DNA of 64,000 bases from an uncultured Rothia sp. (GCA_946221065.1 CAMIIO010000001.1:124001-188000); one strand, 5' to 3'; positions 1 through 8,179 are shown, numbered from the stretch's first letter. Made by a program: numbers and translations. The notes: generated from the sequence alone by a model not told the origin.

Positions 1-642
1 CAGATAGGCGAAAGCACTAAACACGGCCACGAGGCCGGAGCGCAAAAAGTGATTGATTTCCTCACCTGGTGCCATGAAGTAGGGGTACCCATGGTGACCT
101 TATACATGCTCTCCACCGAGAACCTCAAACGTAAACCAGAAGAACTTGGGGATCTACTTGAAGTCATTGAATCACTTATCAACAAACTAGCCCAAGCTCA
201 GGTAGGTCGTATCCACGCGGTAGGGCAACTCAAGGCACTGCCAGATTCGCTGAGAGAAACCATTGGACAAGCAACCATAGACACCGCCGGCGTCAATGAA
301 CTGCAAGTCAATATTGCGGTGGGGTACGGCGGCAGACAAGAAATTGTGGATGCCGTGCGAGAGGTCCTGCGCGAATCGGCTACCTCCGGCAAATCTTTAG
401 AAGAACTCGCGGACTCCCTAGAAGCCGAAGACATCAGCCGACACCTCTACACTCGTGGTATGCCAGACCCTGATCTACTCATCCGCACTTCGGGCGAACA
501 ACGACTCTCCGGATTCCTCACCTGGCAATCCGCCTACTCAGAATTCTATTTTTGTGAAGCGCTCTGGCCAGATTTCCGCCGAGTAGACTTTCTGCGCGCC
601 CTCCGCGACTTTGCTAATAGGCAGCGCCGCTTCGGATCATAA
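1..642 (+). CDS. uppS: Isoprenyl transferase (cis-prenyltransferase), 5' end outside window
   Basis: Condenses isopentenyl diphosphate in the cis configuration to make the polyprenyl (undecaprenyl/decaprenyl) diphosphate carrier used for peptidoglycan and polysaccharide assembly. The frame is open from base 1, so the gene starts before the window; the ATG at 49 lies inside the conserved core and is not the start. The family core is visible: a GHEAGAQKV stretch, LSTEN at about 109-123, and near the C terminus DPDLLIRTSGE followed by a FLTWQSAYSEFYF block that contributes catalytic and substrate contacts. What is missing is the N-terminal part with the catalytic Asp and MDGNRRWA-type motif. Stop at 640-642, only 3 bases before the next gene. 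Whether it makes short, C50 or C55 product cannot be read from the sequence. Confidence 0.93.
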   Translation, partial: QIGESTKHGHEAGAQKVIDFLTWCHEVGVPMVTLYMLSTENLKRKPEELGDLLEVIESLINKLAQAQVGRIHAVGQLKALPDSLRETIGQATIDTAGVNELQVNIAVGYGGRQEIVDAVREVLRESATSGKSLEELADSLEAEDISRHLYTRGMPDPDLLIRTSGEQRLSGFLTWQSAYSEFYFCEALWPDFRRVDFLRALRDFANRQRRFGS

Positions 643-645
643 CTC

Positions 646-1182
646 ATGATCGAGCTGATTCTCTCCTACGGGCAGGCAGCGCACGCCGGCAACACCTTGG
701 CGGCAGTGCAGGTTGCGCTACTGCTTTTTGCCTGCGGAGTATATCTTGTTCAGGGACTTCGGCTAACTCTCATCGACGTTCGAGAGCATCGACTCCCGGA
801 TGCCCTTGTGCTCCCACTCTTCGCCTGGCTTGGAGTGCCACTTTTCGCCGTCGTTATTCTGGACAACGATATGCTGCGCGCCCGAAACACCGCCTGGGGA
901 GCAATCTTCCTCTTTGGCTGCTACTGGCTTTTGCGCAAAGCCTCCCGCAACTCGCTAGGATTCGGCGACGTCAAACTTGCCGGAATCGTGGGAATGATCT
1001 GCGGGTTTGTGTCCCCTCTGCACATACTTTGGGCAACCCTGCTCGCCTTCCTCCTGGGTGGAGCCTACGGCCTTTTTCTTGTGGTGTTCCGTAGAGTGAG
1101 TGCTCGTTCTCATATACCTTTTGGACCGTTTATGCTGGCCGGTTGCGCGCTCGCGTTGCTTACTCCGGCGTCAAACTTATAA
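646..1182 (+). CDS. A24-family prepilin peptidase (TadV/CpaA-like)
   Basis: Integral membrane aspartyl protease of the type IV prepilin peptidase family, which cleaves leader peptides of prepilins. At 178 residues it is the short form without the N-terminal methyltransferase region of PilD. Both catalytic aspartates are recognisable: the first in a DVREHRLPD stretch at about residues 44-52 and the second in the GFGDVK motif (GxGD type) at about 105-110. Five to six hydrophobic segments are visible. It starts 3 bases after the stop of the isoprenyl transferase, so it is probably co-transcribed. No pilin or Tad secretion genes are in the window, so its substrate must be encoded elsewhere. Confidence 0.85.
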   Translation: MIELILSYGQAAHAGNTLAAVQVALLLFACGVYLVQGLRLTLIDVREHRLPDALVLPLFAWLGVPLFAVVILDNDMLRARNTAWGAIFLFGCYWLLRKASRNSLGFGDVKLAGIVGMICGFVSPLHILWATLLAFLLGGAYGLFLVVFRRVSARSHIPFGPFMLAGCALALLTPASNL

Positions 1183-1194
1183 GGAGAGGCACCT

Positions 1195-1680
1195 ATGCCC
1201 ACCCCCGAATTTATTACCCGACTGCGCAAACATATTGGCACCGAACTCTTGTGGCTCTCGGGTGCGACGGCGGTGATTCAGCGTGAAGAAGACGGCAAGA
1301 TTCTACTGGTACGCCGTTCTGATAATGGGCGTTGGACGCCGGTAACGGGCATCGTTGATCCGGGGGAGAACCCGGCGCTTACCGTGGTGCGGGAAGCGCA
1401 AGAAGAGGCAAATGTGGTGATTGAGGTGGTGGCGTTTGCGCAACTCAAGGCGGACCCACCGCAACAATTTGCTAACGGTGACCGGTGCCAGTTCTTAGAC
1501 CACACCTTCTACTGCCGCTATGTCTCGGGCGAGGCGCGGGTAAATGATGAGGAATCCTCGGAGGTGCGCTGGGCGTCCTGGGACGAGGTTCAGGAACTAT
1601 GTGGGGAGCGTATGATTGACAGGATTGACGCGGCGCTCAGCTGGCGAGACGGCACCCGCTTTGGTTTTGAGCAAGCCTAA
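1195..1680 (+). CDS. NUDIX hydrolase
   Basis: 161-residue NUDIX-fold pyrophosphohydrolase. The Nudix box is clear at about residues 52-74: a G, five residues, E, seven residues, then REAQEEAN, matching the GX5EX7REUXEEXGU pattern and giving the divalent-metal site. The start ATG follows a good Shine-Dalgarno (AAGGAG) at 1181-1186. It sits 12 bases after the prepilin peptidase gene and may share its transcript. The substrate (nucleoside diphosphate derivative, oxidised nucleotide, ADP-ribose or other) cannot be assigned from sequence alone. Confidence 0.85.
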   Translation: MPTPEFITRLRKHIGTELLWLSGATAVIQREEDGKILLVRRSDNGRWTPVTGIVDPGENPALTVVREAQEEANVVIEVVAFAQLKADPPQQFANGDRCQFLDHTFYCRYVSGEARVNDEESSEVRWASWDEVQELCGERMIDRIDAALSWRDGTRFGFEQA

Positions 1681-1687
1681 CTCTATC

Positions 1688-1744
1688 CTTGCCTAACCCT
1701 GCTTTTGCCTAATTTCACTCTTGCCTAACCCTGCTTTTGCCTAA
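1688..1744 (+). repeat. Two exact 25-base direct repeats, 32-base period
   Basis: A 25-base unit beginning CTTGCCTAACCC and ending TTTTGCCTAA occurs exactly at 1688-1712 and again at 1720-1744. Smaller copies of the core GCCTAA flank it, including one formed by the last codons and stop of the NUDIX gene (1674-1679). It lies between two convergent genes, and no coding function is evident. Confidence 0.85.
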
Positions 1745-1798
1745 CCCAATCCTCCCCACAGCCCTCCCTTTTCCGCACCATTTTCCTCTCCGCCCGCT

Positions 1799-1879
1799 GT
1801 TCGTTTCGCGGTACGTACCGTAAAAAGTGTTTTATCGCGTATTTATTGCGCGATAAAGTTCGTTTTGCAGTACGTACCG
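1799..1879. repeat. Pair of 22-base direct repeats containing GTACGTAC palindromes around a stem-loop
   Basis: GTTCGTTTCGCGGTACGTAC-type units lie at 1799-1820 and 1858-1879 and match at 20 of 22 positions. The first contains the perfect 12-base palindrome CGGTACGTACCG (1809-1820); the second has one change from it. Between them is a 9-bp inverted repeat (see 1831-1857). The cluster is between the convergent NUDIX and poxB genes. It could be a two-site operator, a terminator complex or a small mobile-repeat remnant. Confidence 0.8.
1831..1857. terminator. Hairpin, probable terminator of poxB
   Basis: TTTATCGCG (1831-1839) pairs with CGCGATAAA (1849-1857) across a 9-base loop. On the minus strand it is followed within a few bases by a run of five T, consistent with intrinsic termination downstream of poxB; it may also stop NUDIX transcription. 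Confidence 0.5.
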
Positions 1880-1905
1880 CGCGCGGGGAAGGATGTATAG
1901 GCAGG

Positions 1906-3663
1906 TTAGAGGATCTGGCGCCAGGACTTTACGTTGCGCAGGTTCGACTTAGCAATGGAAACTGCCTCACCGGCACCGCGGTTATACGCAATCTTTGCCA
2001 TAGAGGTAGCAAAGCCAACCATCTGGTCCTTATCAACCTCCGGCGGGATAGCCAGCGCCTCGGGATCAGTAATTACCTCAACCAAAACCGGCCCCTTGTG
2101 ATCAAACGCCTTACGGTACGCGCTCGCAAGCTCCCGCGGGTCGGTCACGCGCACGGCGTAAAATCCCATCGCCTTGGCAATATCGGCGTAGTTGACAGCA
2201 GGAACATCCACACCGTAATCCTCAAAGCCCTGTTCGAGCTGCTCCATCTTAACCATGCCCAGCGTGGAGTTATTGAACACCACAATGTTCACGGGCAGCT
2301 CATACATCTTGGCAGTCAGTAGCTCACCGAGCAGCATGGAAAGCCCGCCGTCACCCGAGAGTGAGATCACCTGGCGTTTCTGGTTCACAAATTGTGCGCC
2401 GATTGCCTGCGGCATGGCGTTAGCCATCGAGCCGTGCCAGTAGGAGCCAAGGAAACGACGCTTACCGTTGGGTGTGAAGTACCGTGCCGCCCAGACATTG
2501 CACATGCCGGTATCGGAGGTGAAGACGGCGTCGTCGGCGGCAACCTCATCGAGAACACTAGCGGCGTATTCGGGGTGAATCGGCCCCTTCTTCTTGGGTT
2601 TCTTGGCATAAGCACCTACGGCTTCTTCCACAATGCCCTTGTGCTTTTTGAGCAGGGATTTGAGGAATTTGTTGCTGCGGTTTCTCTTGACCTGCGGCAA
2701 GAGTAAATCAATGGTTGCCTTGATGTCTCCTTCTACCTGAAGTGAGACATTGGTGGCGCGGCGTCCCATGACTTCGGCGGCGGTGTCAATTTGGATGGTT
2801 TCTACATCGGGGAGGAACTGGTTGTAGGGGAAGTCGGTGCCCAGCAGTAGCATGAGATCCGCATCGTGCATACCTTCTGCTGCGGCGCCATAGCCGAGCA
2901 AGCCGGTCATTCCCACGTCAAAGGGGTTGTCATATTGGATGAAGTCTTTACCGCGGAGCGAGTGACCGATGGGTGCCTGAAGCTTATCTGCTAGCGCAAT
3001 TACCTCATCGTGTGCGTTGGCAACACCTGCGCCCACAAAGATCGCCACGTTCTTTGCCTTGTTGAGGCGTTTGGCGACGTCGGCAATAGTCTCTGCTGAG
3101 GGAACCAGGGTTCCTCGACGCAGGTCGCCGAGCACGGGGGCTTCTGCTACTACGTCCTCGCCGGGGATGTCACCGGGTAGGGTAATGACGGCGACGCCGC
3201 GGCGGGCGATGGCGTGGCGCATGGCGGTGTTGAACACGCGTGGGGACTGCTCGGGGCTAATGACCATCTCGTTGTAGATGGAGGCGTCTTCAAAAATACG
3301 ATCGGGGTGGGTTTCTTGGAAGAAACCGGAACCAATCTGCACGCTGGGAATGTGTGAGGCGATGGCGAGCACGGGTGCGTGGGATCGGTTGGCATCGTAG
3401 AGACCGTTGATAAGGTGGGTGTTTCCGGGCCCGCAGGATCCTGCGCAGACGGCGAGTTCGCCGGTGATTTGTGCCTCGGCGCCGGCGGCGAATGCGGCGG
3501 CTTCTTCATGGCGCACATGAATCCAGTCAATACCGCCCTTTGTGCTACCGCCAGAGGCGCGTACAGCGTCAACGATGGGGTTAAGTGAGTCTCCGACGAC
3601 GCCGTAGATACGCTTAACGCCGGCGTCAATCAGTTGTTGCACGATTTGTTCTGCAATTTTCAT
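1906..3663 (-). CDS. poxB: Pyruvate dehydrogenase (quinone) / pyruvate oxidase PoxB
   Basis: ThDP- and FAD-dependent peripheral membrane enzyme that oxidatively decarboxylates pyruvate to acetate and CO2, passing electrons to the quinone pool. At 585 residues it is close to other PoxB proteins. The N-terminal ThDP Pyr domain begins with an AEQIVQQLIDAGVKRIYGVV stretch and has the catalytic Glu region in HVRHEEAAAFAA; a central FAD-type domain follows. The C-terminal PP domain has the ThDP/Mg motif GDGG at about residue 435 with NNS roughly 25 residues later. Start ATG with Shine-Dalgarno AAAGGAAA on the minus strand. The upstream 250 bases have inverted repeats that could be operators. Acetolactate synthase is a related alternative, but the opening residues and the absence of a small subunit favour PoxB. 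Confidence 0.88.
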   Translation of the reverse strand: MKIAEQIVQQLIDAGVKRIYGVVGDSLNPIVDAVRASGGSTKGGIDWIHVRHEEAAAFAAGAEAQITGELAVCAGSCGPGNTHLINGLYDANRSHAPVLAIASHIPSVQIGSGFFQETHPDRIFEDASIYNEMVISPEQSPRVFNTAMRHAIARRGVAVITLPGDIPGEDVVAEAPVLGDLRRGTLVPSAETIADVAKRLNKAKNVAIFVGAGVANAHDEVIALADKLQAPIGHSLRGKDFIQYDNPFDVGMTGLLGYGAAAEGMHDADLMLLLGTDFPYNQFLPDVETIQIDTAAEVMGRRATNVSLQVEGDIKATIDLLLPQVKRNRSNKFLKSLLKKHKGIVEEAVGAYAKKPKKKGPIHPEYAASVLDEVAADDAVFTSDTGMCNVWAARYFTPNGKRRFLGSYWHGSMANAMPQAIGAQFVNQKRQVISLSGDGGLSMLLGELLTAKMYELPVNIVVFNNSTLGMVKMEQLEQGFEDYGVDVPAVNYADIAKAMGFYAVRVTDPRELASAYRKAFDHKGPVLVEVITDPEALAIPPEVDKDQMVGFATSMAKIAYNRGAGEAVSIAKSNLRNVKSWRQIL

Positions 3664-3693
3664 GCGATGTTTCCTTTCACATCAGAAATTTTC

Positions 3694-3733
3694 AACTCTG
3701 AAGAGTTAGTGTGATGTTTACTTTTACAACATC
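3694..3733 (-). promoter_or_regulatory. Two inverted repeats upstream of poxB, possible operators
   Basis: AACTCT-GA-AGAGTT (3694-3707) and GATGTT-N9-AACATC (3713-3733) lie 31-70 bases upstream of the poxB start codon. Both are perfect six-base dyads, typical of binding sites for dimeric regulators. The regulator is unknown, and the promoter itself is not obvious. Confidence 0.4.
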
Positions 3734-3915
3734 TAACCGTGATAACAAGTGTACTGTCTAATGTGAAAGTCAGCAGTGATTCAACACATAGATTTACTAT
3801 AAAGATAGAGTAAACCCGCGCAAATCTAGGGGAAATGCGCAGGTTAATATTTTCGCTGTAAAGCTATTTTTGTGGTTAGGGTTAGGGCTAGAGAAACTAC
3901 AACAAGTTCTCGCCC

Positions 3916-5322
3916 TTAGAAGTTACCCAACATCTTGGTAACATCCAGAGCCTCATCCAGCTGCTGTTCGGTAACCTCGCCGCGCTCAACATAGCCAAGG
4001 GCAATCACTGCCTCGTGGACAGTCACCTTATGAGCCACCGAATACTTAGCAATCTTCGCCGCAGCCTCATAGCCAATCAACTTGTTCATCGGCGTCACGG
4101 TAGAGGGAGAAGCCTCAGCCAAGAAGCGCGCGCGCTCCTCATTGGCTTCCAGCCCGTCAATCATCTTCTCCGCCATCACACGAGAAGCGTTGGTGAGCAA
4201 ACGAATCGACTGCAATAAATTAGCCGCCATCACCGGAATGCCCACGTTCAACTCAAACGCACCATTGGTAGAAGAAAGAGCAATGGTGGTGTCGTTACCA
4301 ATTACCTGCGCGGCAACCTGAATCACTGCCTCGCAAATCACCGGATTCACCTTACCGGGCATAATGGAGGAACCGGGCTGCAAATCGGGAATATGAAGCT
4401 CACCCAAACCGGTGTTCGGCCCCGAACCCATCCAACGAATGTCGTTGCAAATCTTCATCAATGAGTACGAGATGTTGCGTAGCTGACCGGAAGCCTCAAT
4501 CAGACCATCGCGGTTAGCCTGCGCCTCAAAGTGGTTACGAGCCTCGGTCAGTGGCAAACCAGTCTCTTCAGCAAGAAGCTCAATCACACGGGCAGAAAAA
4601 CCATCCGGAGTATTAATGCCGGTACCCACCGCAGTACCGCCGAGTGGAACCTCAGCTACGCGCGGCAAGGAAGCGTCAATACGCTCAATACCGTAACGCA
4701 CCTGGGCCGCGTAGCCGCCAAACTCCTGACCCAGCGTTACCGGGGTAGCGTCCATTAGGTGAGTACGGCCAGACTTGACGACGTCCTTAAACTCCTCCGC
4801 CTTCTTCTCCAAAGACTCCGCAAGCACAGTCAAAGCCGGCTTCAAATCATTAATCAGCGCGGACGTCGCAGCAACGTGAACAGAGGTGGGGAACACATCG
4901 TTAGAAGACTGGGAAGCGTTCACATGGTCGTTAGGGTGAACCTCAACATCCTTACCCTCAAGCTCCTGATTGGCCAAAGTAGCAAGTACCTCGTTGGTGT
5001 TCATATTAGAGGAGGTTCCGGAACCTGTCTGGAACACGTCAATCGGGAAGTGCTCATCGTACTTTCCGGTAGCAACCTTATCGGCGGCGTCACGAATCGC
5101 CTGGGCGCGCTCGCCGTCGAGTACATTCAGCTCTTCATTGGCGGTGGCTGCTGCCTTTTTGATGAGTGCCAGTGCCTTGATGTGCGCGGATTCTAGAGTT
5201 TGGCCGGAAATGGAGAAGTTCTCGACGGCGCGCTGAGTCTGCGCACGGTAGAGTGCGTTTTTGGGCACGCGAACTTCGCCCATGGTGTCGTGTTCAATGC
5301 GGTATTCAGTGTTGTCTGTCAT
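3916..5322 (-). CDS. fumC: Class II fumarate hydratase
   Basis: Cytosolic iron-independent TCA-cycle enzyme interconverting fumarate and L-malate. 468 residues, the normal FumC length. The aspartase/fumarase superfamily signature GSSIMPGKVNP is present at about residues 317-327 and carries the mobile catalytic loop. Upstream are the substrate-binding blocks TGSGTSSNMN at about 100 and GRTHLMDATP at about 185. The start gives MTDNTEYRIEHDTMGEVRVP, as in actinobacterial fumarases. Fumarase, carbonic anhydrase, DUF4245 and glpX lie together here; fumarase-glpX-DUF4245 proximity is common in actinobacteria. Aspartase is the main alternative, less likely from the opening sequence and context. Confidence 0.94.
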   Translation of the reverse strand: MTDNTEYRIEHDTMGEVRVPKNALYRAQTQRAVENFSISGQTLESAHIKALALIKKAAATANEELNVLDGERAQAIRDAADKVATGKYDEHFPIDVFQTGSGTSSNMNTNEVLATLANQELEGKDVEVHPNDHVNASQSSNDVFPTSVHVAATSALINDLKPALTVLAESLEKKAEEFKDVVKSGRTHLMDATPVTLGQEFGGYAAQVRYGIERIDASLPRVAEVPLGGTAVGTGINTPDGFSARVIELLAEETGLPLTEARNHFEAQANRDGLIEASGQLRNISYSLMKICNDIRWMGSGPNTGLGELHIPDLQPGSSIMPGKVNPVICEAVIQVAAQVIGNDTTIALSSTNGAFELNVGIPVMAANLLQSIRLLTNASRVMAEKMIDGLEANEERARFLAEASPSTVTPMNKLIGYEAAAKIAKYSVAHKVTVHEAVIALGYVERGEVTEQQLDEALDVTKMLGNF

Positions 5323-5382
5323 ACTTCTAAGCTTAGTGGGTTGAGGTCTGCGCCACTTTATTTTGAGCTTTTAGACGAAAAA

Positions 5383-5413
5383 ATTTGGTGGAAATATACT
5401 ATTTCCACCAAAT
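5383..5413 (-). terminator. Rho-independent terminator of the carbonic anhydrase gene
   Basis: Perfect 13-bp stem, ATTTGGTGGAAAT (5383-5395) with its complement at 5401-5413, five-base loop. On the minus strand the stem runs directly into a T tract, the classical intrinsic terminator layout, 66 bases after the carbonic anhydrase stop. Confidence 0.8.
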
Positions 5414-5478
5414 CAGGATGGTTTACTGCACCGGATAGAGACTATTCCTCTAGCCGGTGAGAACCCACACAAACGCCC

Positions 5479-6093
5479 CTAGAGGTTATCGGTCTTATAC
5501 GTAATCTCCGCACGACCATCGGCAAGCCGGTAGAACATACCCAACACCGCGGTGCGATTATTCTGCACAGCATGGGCAATCAGTCGCGACTGCTCCAAGA
5601 TACGCTCGGCAGTTTGCCGGGTGTGCTCACGCACCATGTCATTAATCGTAGAGTTTTCGCTAATACTGGGGGCAATCACCGAAGGGATGATTGTCTCCAC
5701 CAGGTTGCGAATATATCCACCGGGCATAGCACCGGCGTCCAAAGACTGCTTAGTGGCTGTGACCGCGCCGCAGGAGTCGTGTCCCAACACAATCACCAGG
5801 GGAGTACCCAGCTCACCCACCGCGTACTCCAATGAACCCATCACGGCCTCATCAATCACATGACCGGCGGTGCGAACCACAAACATATCGCCTAAACCCT
5901 GATCAAAAATTACCTCAGCGGCAAGACGGGAATCGCCACAGCCAAACATCGTCACAAAGGGCTCCTGCCCATACACCAAATCCGCACGACGCTCGGCATC
6001 CTGGTTCGGGTGTTCCGGCTCGCCCGACACAAAACGCTGGTTACCTGCAAGAATCTGTTCCAGCGCCTGAGCCGGAGTAAGAGTATGAGCCAT
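5479..6093 (-). CDS. Beta-class carbonic anhydrase
   Basis: Zinc enzyme that interconverts CO2 and bicarbonate, supplying bicarbonate for carboxylations such as purine synthesis. 204 residues, typical of bacterial beta-CA. Zinc ligands and the catalytic dyad are visible: CGDSR at about residues 50-54 (Cys ligand plus Asp-Arg dyad) and HDSCG at about 104-108 (His and Cys ligands). It starts with ATG and has its own sigma-70-like promoter (6132-6161) and a strong terminator, so it is likely monocistronic. No signal peptide is seen, so it is cytosolic. Confidence 0.93.
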   Translation of the reverse strand: MAHTLTPAQALEQILAGNQRFVSGEPEHPNQDAERRADLVYGQEPFVTMFGCGDSRLAAEVIFDQGLGDMFVVRTAGHVIDEAVMGSLEYAVGELGTPLVIVLGHDSCGAVTATKQSLDAGAMPGGYIRNLVETIIPSVIAPSISENSTINDMVREHTRQTAERILEQSRLIAHAVQNNRTAVLGMFYRLADGRAEITYKTDNL

Positions 6094-6131
6094 GAGAATC
6101 TCCCCAAACTTTAGTCAAAGTGTTTTCCCTC

Positions 6132-6167
6132 ATTATAGGATTATGCAAAAAATCCTTGTAACGTTAC
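6132..6167 (-). promoter_or_regulatory. Promoter of the carbonic anhydrase gene with overlapping palindrome
   Basis: On the minus strand TTACAA (6156-6161) and a consensus TATAAT (6132-6137) are separated by 18 bases, 39 bases upstream of the ATG. The perfect 10-base palindrome GTAACGTTAC (6158-6167) overlaps the -35 box, where a repressor could act. Confidence 0.6.
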
Positions 6168-6206
6168 CGTCACAAGAACTTTTGCTCTAGAACTACTGTC
6201 GAACCC

Positions 6207-6887
6207 CTACTGGATTCCGCTGGTAGAAGTCGGTTCCGCCGTCATTGTGGGGTTGTTCGTGTAATCCACCACAGCCTGCGCCAGCTGATCAAAGGAAGTG
6301 GGAGCAGCCTCCCCCTTCAAAATTACGGTAGAGCCATTGACCTCCCCAATATACGAGGTGGTGGTTTTGTCTTCCTTTTTATCCGTTACAGAACGGATCT
6401 CCCAGCTCACTCCGGCAATATCTTCGGTGCCTACTACCGCGGCGTTATCTACCCGCGAAGCAACCCAGGTGGGGTTTGCCTCCTTAGCCTGGGTGAGCTC
6501 AATATACTGCTGGTCTTTGGTTACTAAACCGGCATTCCAATAATCCACCTTGTCCGGCTGATTACCATTCCAACGAGCAAAGTTATACGTCCACCCATCT
6601 AACTCTGGTGCCGCCACCGGATACCCCGCGGCTTGGCTAGCATGGTAGGCGTTGCCGTGTACATCCACGTTGGGCTGGTAGAAATTCTTGGTGTTAGTCA
6701 GCTGTGGAGCCAGCCATAACACCGGAATCAAAATGGCAATCAGTACCACCATCGAAATAATCATATTGCGGGCCGGCGCAAAAATTCGCTCCGCCTGCTT
6801 AGGAGTAATCTGCGGTTTAACCGGCTGATTCTCCGCTTCCGCGACGGGCTGGGAAGGGGTCTGCTGTTCCTGAGGGTTATTGCTCAC
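6207..6887 (-). CDS. DUF4245 membrane-anchored protein
   Basis: Member of the actinobacterial DUF4245 family, function unknown. A polar Gln/Pro-rich N terminus of about 40 residues is followed by one transmembrane segment (MIISMVVLIAILIPVLWLAP) and an extracellular domain of about 160 residues, with a YNFARWNG stretch and a Ser/Thr-rich tail. I chose the GTG at 6887 because GGGGGAA lies 10 bases upstream; the longer frame would begin at a TTG (6905) with poorly spaced Shine-Dalgarno. Adjacent, divergent glpX and nearby fumC repeat an order seen in other actinobacteria, the only functional hint. Confidence 0.8.
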   Translation of the reverse strand: MSNNPQEQQTPSQPVAEAENQPVKPQITPKQAERIFAPARNMIISMVVLIAILIPVLWLAPQLTNTKNFYQPNVDVHGNAYHASQAAGYPVAAPELDGWTYNFARWNGNQPDKVDYWNAGLVTKDQQYIELTQAKEANPTWVASRVDNAAVVGTEDIAGVSWEIRSVTDKKEDKTTTSYIGEVNGSTVILKGEAAPTSFDQLAQAVVDYTNNPTMTAEPTSTSGIQ

Positions 6888-7085
6888 TCGTTTATTTTCC
6901 CCCAACCTCTCTAAAAAATCTAAACCCTGCGTAGTTCGTCACAATTTCCCGGTTATCCGGTTAACACGCACATGTAGCGAGAGAAACGCGGCACGGCAAA
7001 CTAAGGTAGAAGTAATGCTGTAGCAATGACGCTACAGCTCAACCCCACACAGAGGTTGAGTAAGAAACTCGAAGGTGAGGACTAC

Positions 7086-8105
7086 ATGTCAGAAAACCTG
7101 ACAGAAAACAATAACGTTCACGGCGATCGCAACCTGGCTCTTGAGCTGGTTCGTGCCACCGAGGCCGCAGCTATTGCCGCCGGCCCGTGGGTGGGTAAGG
7201 GCGATAAGAACACCGCAGACGGCGCGGCAGTGGATGCCATGCGCTACCGTCTTTCCACCGTGAACTTTAACGGCACCGTCGTCATTGGCGAAGGTGAAAA
7301 AGACGAAGCCCCCATGCTGTTCAATGGCGAGCACGTGGGCGATGGCACCGGACCCTCCCTCGACGTCGCCGTGGATCCGATTGATGGCACCCGTTTGACG
7401 GCGTTGGGTATGGATAACGCGCTCTCTGTTTTGGCTGTTGCCGAGGGCGGCTCAATGTTTGACCCTTCAGCTGTGTTCTACATGGAGAAGCTGGTTGTTG
7501 GTCCCGAGGCTGCCGATCTTGTTGATCTACGTTTGCCCGTGAAGCAGAATCTGCACCTGACCGCTAAGGCGCTGGGTAAGCCGATTAACCAGTTGACCGT
7601 GGTGGTGTTGGATCGTCCGCGTCACGCTAAGTTGATTGAAGAAATCCGTGAGACTGGTGCTCGTACCCGCATGATTTTGGACGGCGATGTTGCCGGCGCT
7701 ATCGCTGCGGTTCGTGGTACTACCGGTGTGGATATCATGATGGGCACCGGCGGAACCCCCGAGGGTATTGTTGCTGCGTGCGCTATTAAGGCTACCGGTG
7801 GTGTGATTCAGGGTCGTTTGGCTCCTACCGATGACGCCGAGCGTGAGAAGGCGCTGGCAGCAGGGCACGACTTGGATCGGGTGCTGACCACCGATGATTT
7901 GGTGACTTCTGATGACTGCTTCTTTGCGGCAACCGGTATTACCGACGGTAAGCTGTTGCGCGGTGTTCGTTACACTCGGGATACCGTAACGACTCAGTCG
8001 CTGGTGATGCGTTCGAAGTCCGGTACTGTGCGCATTATTGAGGCAGAGCATCACTTGGATCGGTGGAAGGATATTCTGCAGAAGAAGGCTGAGGCCCGTA
8101 TCTAG
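7086..8105 (+). CDS. glpX: Class II fructose-1,6-bisphosphatase
   Basis: Gluconeogenic enzyme that hydrolyses fructose 1,6-bisphosphate to fructose 6-phosphate. 339 residues from the ATG at 7086, preceded by GAAGGTGAGG; the frame is open further upstream but that part looks like leader. Metal- and substrate-binding motifs of the Li+-sensitive phosphatase fold are seen: GEGEKDEAPML around residues 60-70, DPIDGTRLTA around 98, and the GlpX signature GTGGTPEGIVAA around 220. A small inverted repeat CTGTAGC-N6-GCTACAG (7018-7037) lies in the leader. Actinobacteria usually depend on GlpX as their only FBPase. Confidence 0.95.
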   Translation: MSENLTENNNVHGDRNLALELVRATEAAAIAAGPWVGKGDKNTADGAAVDAMRYRLSTVNFNGTVVIGEGEKDEAPMLFNGEHVGDGTGPSLDVAVDPIDGTRLTALGMDNALSVLAVAEGGSMFDPSAVFYMEKLVVGPEAADLVDLRLPVKQNLHLTAKALGKPINQLTVVVLDRPRHAKLIEEIRETGARTRMILDGDVAGAIAAVRGTTGVDIMMGTGGTPEGIVAACAIKATGGVIQGRLAPTDDAEREKALAAGHDLDRVLTTDDLVTSDDCFFAATGITDGKLLRGVRYTRDTVTTQSLVMRSKSGTVRIIEAEHHLDRWKDILQKKAEARI

Positions 8106-8116
8106 TTCTTAACCTT

Positions 8117-8179
8117 CGTTGAGGTGTCAAAAATATGCACTTTTGGAGCCCAAAAGTGCATATTTTTGACACCTCAACG
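8117..8179. terminator. Perfect 30-bp-arm inverted repeat between convergent genes
   Basis: The arms 8117-8146 and 8150-8179 are exact reverse complements with only AGC as spacer. It begins 12 bases after the glpX stop and ends 7 bases before the stop of the convergent FemAB-like gene, so it probably terminates both. The stem is much longer than ordinary intrinsic terminators. The outer 11 bases GACACCTCAAC recur at 61450-61460 in another hairpin. Confidence 0.8.

Noticed and set aside
1799..1879. CRISPR-like array
   Set aside because: Only two repeats with a single interval that is itself a hairpin; no cas genes.
3866..3900. Telomere-like TTAGGG repeats near the end of fumC
   Set aside because: Only two or three short units, no extended array; chance similarity.
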